Assembly (NCBI GenBank): GCA_026119935.1 | Contig: JALRMH010000041.1 | Coordinates: 62,001 to 126,000 of the forward strand | DNA from: Endothia cerciana | Lineage: Eukaryota; Ascomycota; Sordariomycetes; Diaporthales; Cryphonectriaceae | DNA length: 64,000 bases | Reading direction: 5' to 3' | In this document: positions 11,040 through 21,781 of the stretch, one piece after another | Position numbering within the stretch: position 1 is the stretch's first letter | Layout of the letters: each line of letters opens with the position of its first letter | Made by a program: the position numbers and the translations under genes | Notes under the pieces: generated by a model | What the model was told of the DNA's origin: nothing | Database searches by the model: none | What the model saw: only the letters and a program-made list of their open reading frames with translations

Positions 11040-13394
11040 GGCCGTTGCCGTCCCGGAGCGCAACTCCCGGAGTCATGGAAGATGACGAGCCGTGATGGAG
11101 CCAATACAGGGACAGCAAGTTTCATGAACACCTATACAGTCATGGAGGCTCTCCTGAAGGGGGGGCTCTCTGATATCGAGAGAGAGGAGGAATAAGGATT
11201 CGAGCCGTTTCACACAGCCCTCGCCGGAGAGGGGGCAGAAGAAAATGGCAAAGGAGGAATATGAAGACGTCTTCGAGCGATTTCCCTCAGTTGCACAGGA
11301 CTGCATTGATCTCCAGACCCAGCGGTTTACCTCGGTCCCCATCCAGGAGGAAAAGTAAGGCAAAACAGAAGATCATCTTTCCAGGCGGTATAAACTTTGG
11401 GCAAAGTATGCGTACCCACTTTGAGGTCCTAGGAACTCGGAGCATCCTGGGATGTCAATCTTGAAGTATTACTCGACCAATTTGGTAAATTCTCCGGGGC
11501 TCGTGCGGTACTATGAATGATACAGACCAGTATGCTCTGGTCCTTTTCACCATCTGCTGTTGAGGTCGTTGGTAGAGCAGCGTGTTCCATGGTGGTGGCA
11601 GAGGCTACCCCCCTAGACACCCCCGGGTTTCAGGGGTATAGGGCAAAGTCATGGGTGTGGGGGACCCTGGCATGCCTGGTAGGGTTTCGATTGTTTCATT
11701 TGTACTGTTGTTTCTTTGCTCGTTAGGAGCGAGCTTTTGAAGACTTAGTCTGCACCTGACCCACGGCGGCATCCTCATTGATGGAATATCCATCCTCTCG
11801 CCAACCCATCTTCGACCCAGCATTATGGAGGCCATCCAAGATCCTTCAGACTCTGAATGATTCAATTTTAGCATCTCCGATCTCCCGGCTTCATGTCAAC
11901 CGTCCAGTGACTGGATCGGCGTGACATCGGGCGTCTTGGCCCAGTCTGTTGGGATCACGAGCAATGTGCAAAAAGTCTTCAGGGCTGCGATTCTTTGTAC
12001 CATGGAGGGCGCGTTCAACGAATAGCTCGCTCGGTCTGGCTGGTCGCGTTGTACTGTTCTGTCAGGAGTATGCGTCACGAGCCTGGCCCGCGGGGGGTCC
12101 GCGTCGCTCGTCCTCTGGAGTGTCAACTGGCCTCATGTCAACTGAAGCCATGCCTGTCGTGAGGCGGCTGTGGGACATCAGCTCTTGAGATGGCATGGAA
12201 GTTTGTGGCCAGGTTCTGAGGCGGACGGACGGTCTTCACCGGGCCCTTGCGGGCGGGTATGGATCAGCTGCAAACTTTGTGCACCCGTTCACGGCAACGC
12301 GAGTCTCGTCGTTGCTTCGTGAGCCCCCATCGATGATCTCCTGTGCCGTCTTCTGCCGCACAAACGACAAATTCGACACGGACGGATGGCAGCGTCCATC
12401 AGTCGCTCCTGTGTTGACGGCCCGAAAGTTACTGTCGTGCCAACCTGCACCTGAACAAAAACACCTCCGAGTTTATTTCAGAGACGGATTCAGATCCCCG
12501 GAGGGGGTCGGGGCCCAGTCCCTCTCCACGCACCGTGTGACCCACTGGCCCCATCCGCCGCGGCTGGATTCACGGGAGCGACACCAACGACATTTATGTA
12601 GGTTGGAAGGGGAGGGGGGGGGCGGTTGGCCGCTACATGCGCCTTCTAGGCCGCACGATGACGGGTAGACGTCGCCGTCCGTCCTTCGTTACGATGATAC
12701 CTGCGATACAGTCCCGCATCCGGCCTGTATGCAAGTCCTGCGGCGTATTATGAACACGTGCGTTTGTGCCGGTTGGCCGAGCTCCTCCACTTTTCCGCAA
12801 GGTTTCTTCACCAGCTCGCGCCGGCCTGTGTGGCTTGGTTCGTAGCTTATGAATGTCGTCCACGGGTTGGCATGGGTAGACATCTGCGGCGGCCGGTGGA
12901 CTTCACATTGGCTGCACTATGGGTCACGGTCCTCCCGAACCGCACCACGGAGTACTGTGTACGGCACCGGCCTCGCAAACTTCAACGGGACGCCACCATC
13001 CCTCGTCCTCGCGTCTGTCATGTGTCACTAGAACATTCCGCCAGTTCTCCCCGCAAAATGGAAATCTGCGGCCCATGTCTTGGATTCCGACAAGGCAACC
13101 AACGTCTCGCTGCTGCTATGTTAGAGGCTGACAGGCCCAGCCCGTCTGGCAGCAAGCCGATACGCCGACTGGCTCAGGAGCCCACCATCCACATATCCAT
13201 GGCGCGGCGCGCTGGCTTTGTGATTGGTGGGATTTTACCCCTGACGGTTTCTCCGCAACGCCTCGAGGCCGCCTTCAGCCCCGTCAGAGAGACGACCAGG
13301 GAGATAGAGCCCTTCCATTGGGTCAATGCTGGTTAAGGATGGGAATCTAACGGCTCTCGCCTGCTCTCCACGGGGAAGCGATTTCAGAAACAGC

Positions 13395-13419
13395 GCGGGG
13401 ACTGGGGAAGAATCTGGGG
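13395..13419 (+). promoter_or_regulatory. Cluster of three CreA/Mig1-like sites
   Basis: GCGGGG (13395-13400), CTGGGG (13402-13407) and CTGGGG (13414-13419) each match the carbon-catabolite-repressor consensus SYGGRG and lie within 25 bp, about 500 bp upstream of a sugar transporter start. Clustered sites are the arrangement usually functional for CreA. Regulation of this gene is inferred. Confidence 0.45.
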
Positions 13420-13579
13420 TTGTCGTAAGCCAGGCCTCCTTCGACACCAAGTTGTATATGCATGCCTTCGAGATGTGGACGGGCCCCGGTCTGGCCTGGC
13501 TGCATGTCGGATCCTGGCACCCTCGTGCGAGACCAACATCGTGAATGGACGCCGCCTCCCCGAAAATTGGGGACATCTC

Positions 13580-13610
13580 TGCTTGCTCACCTCCAGGAGG
13601 TGAGCAAGCA
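13580..13610. repeat. Perfect 31-bp palindrome (15-bp arms, 1-bp centre)
   Basis: The arms TGCTTGCTCACCTCC and GGAGGTGAGCAAGCA are exact reverse complements around a single A at 13595. It lies about 300 bp upstream of the sugar-transporter ATG and is not followed by a T-run. Confidence 0.9.
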
Positions 13611-13912
13611 TGCATGTACGACAGGGATGTCTAGATAGCTGATTGAGACCCTCGATCCAAGCTGTGTCCTGTCCGCCCGCCGGACCGCGTCTAGGGAGGG
13701 AGTACTTGCTCATCCCTCGGGATGAACACTAGATAAAGGCTCAGACAGCCTTCACACACCGTCCTTTCCTGTCCTCTCCCCTTCTCTTCTCTACTCCTGG
13801 CCCACACGGACTTCGTTCTCTCTCTCGCCGTTTCCGCCCTTGGGTATAACCGCCTTGGCTTCCTTGTTCTCGTCGCAGGCAGGTCGGCTCACCGCCTGTA
13901 ACCTCCGCAGGG

Positions 13913-15703
13913 ATGGTTTCCTCAAAGCGGGTGTACAACTGGTGGGTCTCCTTGATGGATAGACGAATGTTTGTCTCCCGGGCATTGTCGAGGCTAACTT
14001 GTTGTCTTCAGGTACATCTCCATCATTGCCGCGATGTGCATGGTGCTCTACGGATACGATGCATCGACCTACAACTCAGTCCAAGGCTCGGAGAACTGGC
14101 TGGCATGGTTCGGGTTGACAATTGTATGTCGCCTCTCCCCGAGATCAAGAGCTGAAATTGCGCACGACGACCCTTACTGATACTTGGTTTTTTCAGAAAA
14201 GCGTATACCTCCTGGGTCTCATCAATACAATCTACTCTATTGGTGCTATTATATCCGGCTGGTTCGTCGGCGGCCCTGTTGTGAGTACCTTCGTTGTGAG
14301 CACCATATATTATTCGCGCGGAAACTAATCATCTACGCCAGGCCGACCTCGCTGGGCGTCGCGTGGGCATGGGCCTTGGTTGCTTCGTCACCATCTTTGC
14401 GACCATGATGCAAGCCTTTGCACCTAAGGGTAGCCTCGCCTGCTTCATGGCCGGCCGCTTCTTCGTTGGTTTCGGACAGGGCTTGGCTTTGAGTATGCGA
14501 TCAGCCTCATTAGCCTTGCGCATTCATGCATGCTAATCAGTCTCTGTAGCTGCCGGTCCCGTGTACATTGGCGAGATGGCCCCGCCCGAGATCCGTGGAC
14601 TCATTATGGCTTTCTGGCAGACTTTCTACTCCGTCGGCTCGTTCATTGCCTACTGGATCAACTACGCCTGCAGCCTGCACCGCTCCAAGCTGGGGGAGTG
14701 GGATTGGAGGATGGTCGTCATTTTCCAGATCCTTGTTCCGGTCATCATCATAGTGTTGCTGCCTTTCATGCCCGAGACACCCCGATGGTACATTCAAAAG
14801 AAGGGCAACCTCGAGGCCGCGCGTGCTTCTCTTCTACGCATCCGTGAGACGGAAGCCGAGGTTGAGGAGGAGCTCACTATCATCCGCGAGGCCCTGGAGT
14901 ACGAGAAGGAGGCCATCAGCTCCAGCTACAGCGCGCTCTTCAAGGATCCATCCGTCCGCAAGCGACTCTACCTGGCCTTCGTTCTCAACATCGGCCAGCA
15001 GCTTACTGGCCAGGGCTCACTGAACACGTTCTCGACGGAGATTTACAAGAAGGTCTGGACCTCCGACACGACCATCAACCTCATCAACGCCCTCAACGCA
15101 ACCTTCGGCATCCTCTTCACGCTGAACGCAACGTGGACAGTGGACCGCTTTGGGCGCCGCTGGATGTTCATCGTCGGCGCCTTGGGCATGGCCGTGTGCA
15201 TGCTGGTCGTCGCCGCCGTCGGTCTTGGCACTCCTGGAACCACACAGAAGTCTGAGCCCGTGGGCATCGCCATCGTGTTCCTCCTCTTCCTGTTCATCTT
15301 CTTCTACAAGCCAACCTGGGGGGCGACAACATGGATCTGGACCTCGGAGGTGTTCAGCATGAACGTGCGCGCACAGGCCGTGGGCATGTGCTCCCAGACG
15401 CAGAACGTGGCGCAGGCCATCTTCAACCAGTTCTTCCCGCTGTTCCTCGACAACACGGGCTTCAAGTGCTTCTTCTTCTTCATGGCCGTCAACATCCTCC
15501 TCGCCGCCTTTGTCTACTTCCTCATCCCCGAGACGAAGCAGGTGCCCCTCGAGGAGATCGACGTCCTCTTCGGAGGTGCGAACCACGTCGACAAGGGTGC
15601 ACAGATGCTGGGCATTCCTGAAGCGCAGAGCGGTGCGCACCATATCGCCGAGAAGGACGGTCGGGCCACGGTCAGGGAGGAGGAGAACATTACTCCGGCC
15701 TAG
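13913..15703 (+). CDS. MFS sugar transporter (hexose/lactose-permease type)
   Basis: A plasma-membrane sugar:proton symporter of the major facilitator sugar family. Five exons: 13913-13941, 14012-14123, 14197-14280, 14342-14492 and 14550-15703, giving 509 residues in frame. The first exon is only 29 nt (MVSSKRVYNW) and continues as YISIIAAMCMVLYGYDAS. Family marks are GRRVGMGLG, GRFFVGFGQG, PVYIGEMAPPEIRG, PETPRW, GQQLTGQG, VDRFGRRW, and PETKQVPLEEID at the end of the last TM. The C-terminal tail is hydrophilic. All four introns are short (57-73 nt) with clear CTAAC/CTGAT branch sites. The specific sugar cannot be read; overall it resembles lactose-permease-like carriers more than glucose sensors. 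Upstream CreA-like sites suggest glucose repression. Confidence 0.93.
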
Positions 15704-16333
15704 AATGTCTCTGTCGCGTAACGAGGCTGTTCACGTCATGCATGCATTCCCTATAAAACCTATAATCTCCGTTCAGCCTTGGCTTGCTTTCCGTTGTATG
15801 TTCTTCTGCTAGCAATTGAGCAATACACTACCAATATCTGGTCACACCGGCCAATGTCTGGTCACAAGAGAGAGCCCGTGTTTTCAGGGCTCAACAAGGT
15901 CAACGGAAGGCCAGTCTAGGCTTATTTTAGGTACCACTACCTTTATCCGCCACCTTTGATGTCCAGATTCAAAGAGACCTTGAATACTCCAGTCACTGTT
16001 GCCTCTTGATCCTGCACTCCATTCCTCTGAACTAATTGCTACCCGACCTGCTTAACCACTCAGGCAACGATGATGGCCCAGCTGATGCCATATACATCAG
16101 AAGAACTTACTACCCGTATATAGATTCCAAACTATTCTGCTCACCATGATCACAGGCAAATCTCCCCTCAATCAAGTCTGTTCCGGCAAGTGCCCCTGTT
16201 TTGCCCAATAAAATGTCTTTCTGCTTTTCACGGATTGCTCTCCGGAGCGCCCCGCCCTTGGGGACCCTCTCAAGCACTCCAATCCTACTGCCATTCTACA
16301 CCTTTCGTTGGATTAAGTCGTCAACAGGGGTGC
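15704..16333. other. Convergent 3' intergenic region
   Basis: The sugar transporter and the flavin monooxygenase end towards each other here. No gene or RNA is seen; the stretch is mildly AT-rich with pyrimidine tracts and should hold both polyadenylation regions. Confidence 0.55.
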
Positions 16334-18518
16334 TTAACCGGCCGTGACGGTTGGACGCAGGATCTCGGCAGCCTCGCTGGCGCCCCTCGAATGAGGCGCC
16401 GCAAAGCCCACATGCTCCGACATTGGCATCTCGCCAGTCTTCACTCCCTGCCCGCCTGTCCGGCTTGGAGCTGTGGCTTCCCCCCCGCCACCCCAGTACC
16501 GCACGTCGAAGCCCTCAAAACGGTCCAGCCTTTCGTTGATCTCTGCGTCATACTGCGCCAGACCCTTCAGATAGGTCAACATCTGCGGCTTCTTGCCGGG
16601 GATGTTCGCGCCGGTCCACCAGCTGTCCGTCAGGGGGAACAGCGTCGGCGCATTCTGTGCCTCGATGTACCGGGCCCACTCCTCCTCGGCCTCAGCCAGC
16701 GCCTCGATCGACTTGATCCTGCGGCCGGCGGGGGCGCCGTCCCGCTCCGACTCGAGGACCCTACGGATCGCCGAGCAGGCGAAGTCGCACTGTGCCTCGA
16801 TGATGGTCGTGCCGTTGACGAGGGCTGTCGGCGCGTAAGGGGTATAGCTCATGAAGGCGTTGGGAAACCCGTTTAAGGTCATCCCGAGATAGGCGCGGAT
16901 ACCGTTCTTCCAGTGCTCCTTAATGTCAAGGCCGTCACGGTTCTTAAGGCCCATGTTTGTCATGCTTATAGCAGCGTTAGCCACACGCTCAGCATTGCAA
17001 CCAAAGTTGGGGGCCGGGCCCAGAGAAAGGGAATCAGAAGAGAGAGAGAGGGGAGGGGGGGGGAGATGACGCCCAGACTGCACAAAATGCGGCATGCCTC
17101 TTCTAACATGGTATTTTCCCAGGGAAGGACTGATGTTTCCTGGTTGGCTAGGCATGTAGATTATTAGGTCGAACTTACGAGCCCGTATAAGCATCGAAGC
17201 CGGTAGCCAAGATCAAGATATCAAAGTCGATCTGCCTCCCATCCTCCATCAGTATGCCCGTCTCGTTGAAGGCTGTGGACGGCGTGTGGTTCGTATTGAT
17301 CAGCTCCACCGAAGGCTTGTCTACCATCTCGTAGTAGTCGATCTCCAGCGGGGGTCTCTTCGTGAAGATGTGGTACGGCATCTTCTCAGCCGGCAGTGGT
17401 GCCATCAGATCCATCTTGGTAGGGTCGGTCATCCTCGCCCTGACCTTCTTGGCCCAGAACTCGTATATCGCGGCATTCGCATCCTTGGACGTCAAGACAT
17501 CTGGATAGTTCTGGTTCCAGTAGTGGAAAGCACCAGCACTCAGCAGTCGCTCCCAGTACCTCTCGCGCTCCTCAACAGGAACGTCCAGCGTCTTCTTGGT
17601 CGGAACGATCTGAGACAAGAAGCCGTTGTGGGATTTCCGACTGGCAGAAAGAATGGTACCGAGGTAGCCGTGCCAAGCGTAGTTCTCCTGCTCCGATATG
17701 GGCCTCTGGACAGCAGGTAGACAGAGCGAAGGGCGTCGCATAAAGATCGTCAGTCGCTCGGCTTCCTTCGCTACCTCCCTGATTTATCTGCCGTCAGATT
17801 TTTCTGCCCAAGTAGCTATTGGGTCTGCAAGGAAAGTCTCAAGAAGGGCCTTGAAGGAGTCATGGCACCCTTCAAGCATGCGACATCGGCCCCGAGATAC
17901 CTTTAAACAGGAAAAAAAAACGCACTGGGTAATTTGAACGGCCGTGGCGCCAGTGCCTACAAGCGCAACCCGCCTGTCCTTGGTGTCCAGGTGCTCTGGA
18001 TAGAAGGAGGAATGAAAGATCTGACCCTTGTAGTCCCTCAGGCCTGGGAAATCGGGAATGTGGCGTTGATGCAGGAGGCCCGAGCAAAGCAGCAAGAATC
18101 GAGCCCTCGCCACATGGCCCTGTTGCGTCTTCACACCCCACTCTCCGACCTCCTCATCCCACGAGCAGTCTACGACACGAGCATTGAAGTAGGTGTCCGC
18201 GCCGAGGCCTAGTACCTTATCCGCATGGGCAAAGTAGGCGCGCAGTTCACGATGGTCGGGATATCTCTCCTTGAAGGTCCAAGTAGTGGCAACCTCCGGG
18301 ATGTTGAGCTGGTAGAATGGGTATTCTGAGTCAACGCGCGCTCCCGGGTAGCGGTTCCAATGCCATGTTCCGCCGAGGCCGTCGCCCGCCTCGAAGATCT
18401 TGGCGTCGAGCCCCAGCTTGCGGAGTTTGTAGAGCATCGACACGCCCGAGAAACCGGCGCCGACGACTAAAGCATCACAACGGATGGTCGGGCTGGCCTT
18501 CACATTCGAGTTCTCCAT
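16334..18518 (-). CDS. Baeyer-Villiger-type flavin monooxygenase
   Basis: A class B FAD/NADPH monooxygenase expected to oxygenate ketones or related substrates to esters/lactones. Exons are 18518-17926, 17778-17179 and 16964-16334, giving 607 residues; the start is MENSNVKASP. The FAD Rossmann motif is VGAGFSG (about 19-25), followed by GGTWHWNRYPGARVDSEYPF, a strong Baeyer-Villiger block. The family fingerprint region reads YKGQIFHSSFYPEHLD (about 163-178), keeping Gly and His but having Tyr where the classical FxGxxxHxxxW pattern has Trp. The NADPH motif is VGTGATA (187-193) and LATGFD lies near 388. The introns are 147 and 214 nt, longer than most here, and the second contains a GA-rich run. 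It is convergent with the sugar transporter. Class is secure; substrate unknown. Confidence 0.9.
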
Positions 18519-19460
18519 TCTGAGCGAGCTCTTAGGCGGTGATATGTGTTGATAGGTGAGGAAGAATCTCGTCGACTTTTCGACAGGCACGATCAAAGGC
18601 CTGTGGACAGGAAACGAGCGGGTTTCACACAAGAACAGAACCCCTCTCCTGCTGCTATCACATCTTCACCATCTCGTCCAATAGCCATTCCATCTCTACT
18701 ATACCCGATCCAGCGCTAGTGACGTACATACGGGGCCCTCGGGCTTGACCTCAGACATGGCATCTCCTCATGAGGCAATCCGCTTGTCTGCCGCGGCTGA
18801 GACATGATGATCACTTGGGGCCATACATACTTATGTCTGTGTGGGGCACAAGGGGTGGGGGTCATGCGTTGAGTATAGGACACGGAGTATTTGGAGAAGG
18901 TATGGCCCGGATCTGGATGATTTACAAAATACCTCGGTATTTTAGACCGGTGTTCGAGACTCTAGTGAGCCTTCAGGATCACGGCCAGAGAGGAGGGACT
19001 GGAACAATTGTGCGCGGCGTCTGGCAGTGATTATACTTCACTGGGCGGCTAGATAGCGCATTTGTCATCCTCGAACGCGGACCCCGACCTGTTGTGGTTG
19101 AAGCTTGGGCTTGCGATACTCGCACTATCGATCTTCATGACGAGTATGAATGAAGTCTTCGGCGAGCCGTGCGGGGAGGTTCCAGGAGGGGATGTAGTGC
19201 AGGAACTAAACCATACGGCATCCATGTCGATCAAAGATGGGCGGGAGACGCGACCACTCGCAATAACTCCGAAACACCCACCCGAGTAATTGCAGCTAGG
19301 AGCAATGCCTATTGGCCGACTCGAATCAGTCCACAGACGCTCTCCGGCGAGCTGGGAAATCTGTACAAACAGAGATGAAACCTACAGAACAATATCTTCC
19401 ATTGCTCTTTGGACATTCTTTCGTGGCAAGATGGGTTCATTTGCGGAGAAGCCATCTATA
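18519..19460. other. Intergenic, upstream of the monooxygenase, ending at a transposon
   Basis: No supported coding region. The right edge ends in the TA dinucleotide that serves as target site for the Fot1/pogo insertion. Confidence 0.5.
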
Positions 19461-19513
19461 AGTCAGACCACCCCCCTTTGGATCACCCCCCCCTTTGGAT
19501 CACCCTGGTCAGC
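19461..19513 (+). repeat. Left terminal inverted repeat (53 bp)
   Basis: It begins AGTCAGACCACC and ends CCTGGTCAGC. Inside it, the unit CCCCCCTTTGGATCA occurs twice in tandem, giving each end two possible transposase-binding sites. It is identical to the reverse complement of 21266-21318. Confidence 0.97.
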
Positions 19514-19611
19514 CACACCGCTATTTCAACCCACCTTATATATCCTCACTTTTCTCTATCAATTCTTTTCTAAATAGCTTCATATTTTTACCATATATCA
19601 ATTATTATACG

Positions 19612-21219
19612 ATGAGTCCCTATACCGAATCTGAGATTGATCAGGCTATTCAGGCTATCAAGGCAGGCCTGTCTATTCGAAAGGCCTCGATTGAATAGGG
19701 AGTTCCTTATACAACTATTCGCAATCGTTTAACAGGCACGCAACCTTGTCAGCTCGCCGCTGATTCTTTGCAAAGGCTCTCTATTAGCCAGGAAAGGAAA
19801 CTAGTTAAATGGATTCTTATTCAGGAAAGCCTAGGACTCCCTCCTAGCCACTCAGAGCTGAGGCTTTTCGCCCAGAGGATCCTCAAGGTCCATGGAGATC
19901 TTCAACCTCTGGGAAAGAGATGGACTGCGTCTTTTCTGAAGAGAAATCCAGAGATCAGGGTCCAGAAAGCTCGGCGGATTGCTTCTGTTCGAACTAATGG
20001 AGCAACAACAGAGGTAATTCGACCTTGGTTCCATCTGCTTGATCTCCCTTAGATCCAAGCTATCAAGCCAGCTAATAGATGGAATATAGACGAGGCTAGG
20101 ATAATAGAAGGCTAGGGAGAGAATAGATTAGTCCTCGAAGGCTTCTCTTCACGTTTAATCCAGAAAAAAGACTATAGGTCTAGAGCCTGGACCTCTTTCC
20201 TTAAGTATATCTCAGCTACTAGTAACTATCTCCTTCCTTTAGTTATTTTTAAAGGGAAAACTATATAATAGTAATAGTTTCCTTCTCTTCTAGACTCTTT
20301 TCAGGGCTAGTAATTTGCTACTATGCAAAACAGATAGATAGATAATATAATAGCACTCGAATAGCTAAAGAAGATCTTCATTCTTAGTAGCTAGCTAGAA
20401 GACCCTTTAAAGGCTGGGCTATTAATCTTAGATAGCTATAGCAGCTATATAACTAATAAATTTATATAGGAATGCTTTTAGAATAATATTTTCTTACTTT
20501 ATTTACCTCCTTATACTTCTTATGTTCTTTAACCTCTTAATCTAGGGGTCTTTTCATCTCTTAAAAGGGCTTATAGGAGGAAAGTTAGTGCTTTGAGTCA
20601 ATAGGGGGACTTAACTGTCCTAGGCAAGCAATTATTCCTTAAGAACTATCGTCTGGCTCGGATAGAAGGCCTTTCTAGCTAGAATATCAGATCTGAATAG
20701 AAAGCAACAGGTCTATAGCCTATTCGTCTAGCTAAGCCACTCTTCAGCCCTCTTCTCGTCGAGAACAGTCAATAACATCTTTAAGCCAAGCCTGGTTCAA
20801 GCTTAAAGCTATCAACAGAGGCAAGATTTACCCCGAAAGCCTCCTCAAGCTAGCCAGATATCTATTCGACCCCTAGGAAGGCTAAAGATCTATACTATCA
20901 ACTTCAACAAAATCGGCATCAGCTTTCCTCTGTGCCAGCACAACGTCTACTTTTCAGAAAGATAAAAAAGGCTTGGGATAAGAGGGATCTAGCCTTGGCT
21001 AAGGCTTTAGAGGAAAACAAGGCTTTAAAAGCACAAATTGAGGGCTCAAGGCCTAGGAAAAGATGAAGGGTCGAGACAAGCCTAAATTCGAGGTTTGCAG
21101 GGATTGAAGCTATACAGAGGGCTTGAAATGCAGTTAATCAAGACGAGGACAGTCAGGCTAAAGAGAGCAGTATCGAATTAGTTACTGATGAGGAGGATTG
21201 TATTGTAGTGGGTGAATAA
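19612..21219 (+). pseudogene. Fot1/pogo transposase pseudogene (RIP-like decay)
   Basis: The frame from ATG 19612 to TAA 21217-21219 spans 535 codons with no net frameshift, close to Fot1 transposase length. The N-terminus has a Psq/CENP-B-like helix-turn-helix (MSPYTESEIDQAIQAIKAG), then an HTH_CENPB-like region around 19768-20000. The DDE_1 catalytic domain follows: first Asp in WNIDEA near 20090, second in LILD near 20435, while the third position reads PLNLGVF near 20540, where the family has Asp. A basic tail rich in Lys/Ala/Glu ends the protein. Premature stops are TAG, TAA and TGA at codons where the family usually has Gln, Trp or Arg, starting at 19696 and dense from 20053 to 20790, all explicable by C-to-T or G-to-A changes. 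Decay is uneven: the first third has only one stop. Confidence 0.93.
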
Positions 21220-21265
21220 GATAGAAAAGTAGATAAAATCAATATATGTATATATATTGAATATA

Positions 21266-21318
21266 GCTGACCAGGGTGATCCAAAGGGGGGGGTGATCCA
21301 AAGGGGGGTGGTCTGACT
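21266..21318 (-). repeat. Right terminal inverted repeat (53 bp)
   Basis: Exact reverse complement of the left repeat, including the eight-base homopolymer run between the two internal units, and followed by the TA target duplicate. Confidence 0.97.
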
Positions 21319-21781
21319 TAGAACAAGACAGCGAGCCTTGGATTTCATCTTCCCACACATAACGACTTAAGTACTGAGCGCAAGATGCTCACCCCCAAGG
21401 TATGCAGGAAAGTAGCCAGTCTAGCAAGAAGTTACTAGGTACTACAGCTGAAGACGCAGAGTATCTACGTACGTAGTTGCAAAGACGCTCTGTATCAAGA
21501 GTTAGGCCCGGTCGTTCGAACCACCCTTCGCCTTGTCCCAGCCCTGCCAGGTGGCCACAGGCACGGGTGATAGAGCTTTCTGACACAAAGCAACACGCCA
21601 ACCTCAAAGAGTTGCTACAAATTCGATATAGAAAGACAAAAGACATCCGATCGCAGATAGATGTTGGACTTCCAAAGCCTGCATTTACAAGCAAGGGCGT
21701 AAAAGAAGTTGATTTAGGTATCCCTCTTCCTACTCTAATTCAGCCATGCAGATGGACCAGGCACATCGAAGCGATTCCTGC
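21319..21781. other. Intergenic between transposon and chitin-binding gene
   Basis: About 460 bp with no coding support. It is the 3' flank of the chitin-binding protein gene on the minus strand. Confidence 0.5.

Larger units (their letters stand above)
11040..13912. other. Intergenic, no supported gene
   Basis: About 2.9 kb. The longest open frames (for example 12195-12668 and 12758-13336) have no recognisable domain, no splice logic linking them and a composition like random GC-rich DNA. The right end holds a CreA-like cluster and a palindrome (both listed), then a pyrimidine-rich stretch around 13755-13800 that is probably the 5' leader of the sugar transporter. Confidence 0.5.
19461..21318 (+). 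mobile_element. Fot1/pogo-type DNA transposon, complete but dead
   Basis: A 1858-bp Tc1/mariner-superfamily element with perfect 53-bp terminal inverted repeats, flanked by TA on both sides (19459-19460 and 21319-21320) as expected for this group's target duplication. It holds one transposase frame of normal Fot1 length carrying about twenty or more nonsense changes. The middle is markedly TA-rich. It lies between the flavin monooxygenase and the chitin-binding protein gene and disrupts neither. Confidence 0.95.

Noticed and set aside
5820..18518. Secondary-metabolite cluster (regulator, exporter, sugar transporter, monooxygenase)
   Set aside because: There is no backbone synthase, and the genes are spaced by large gaps with ordinary unrelated functions; only the regulator-exporter pair is suggestive.
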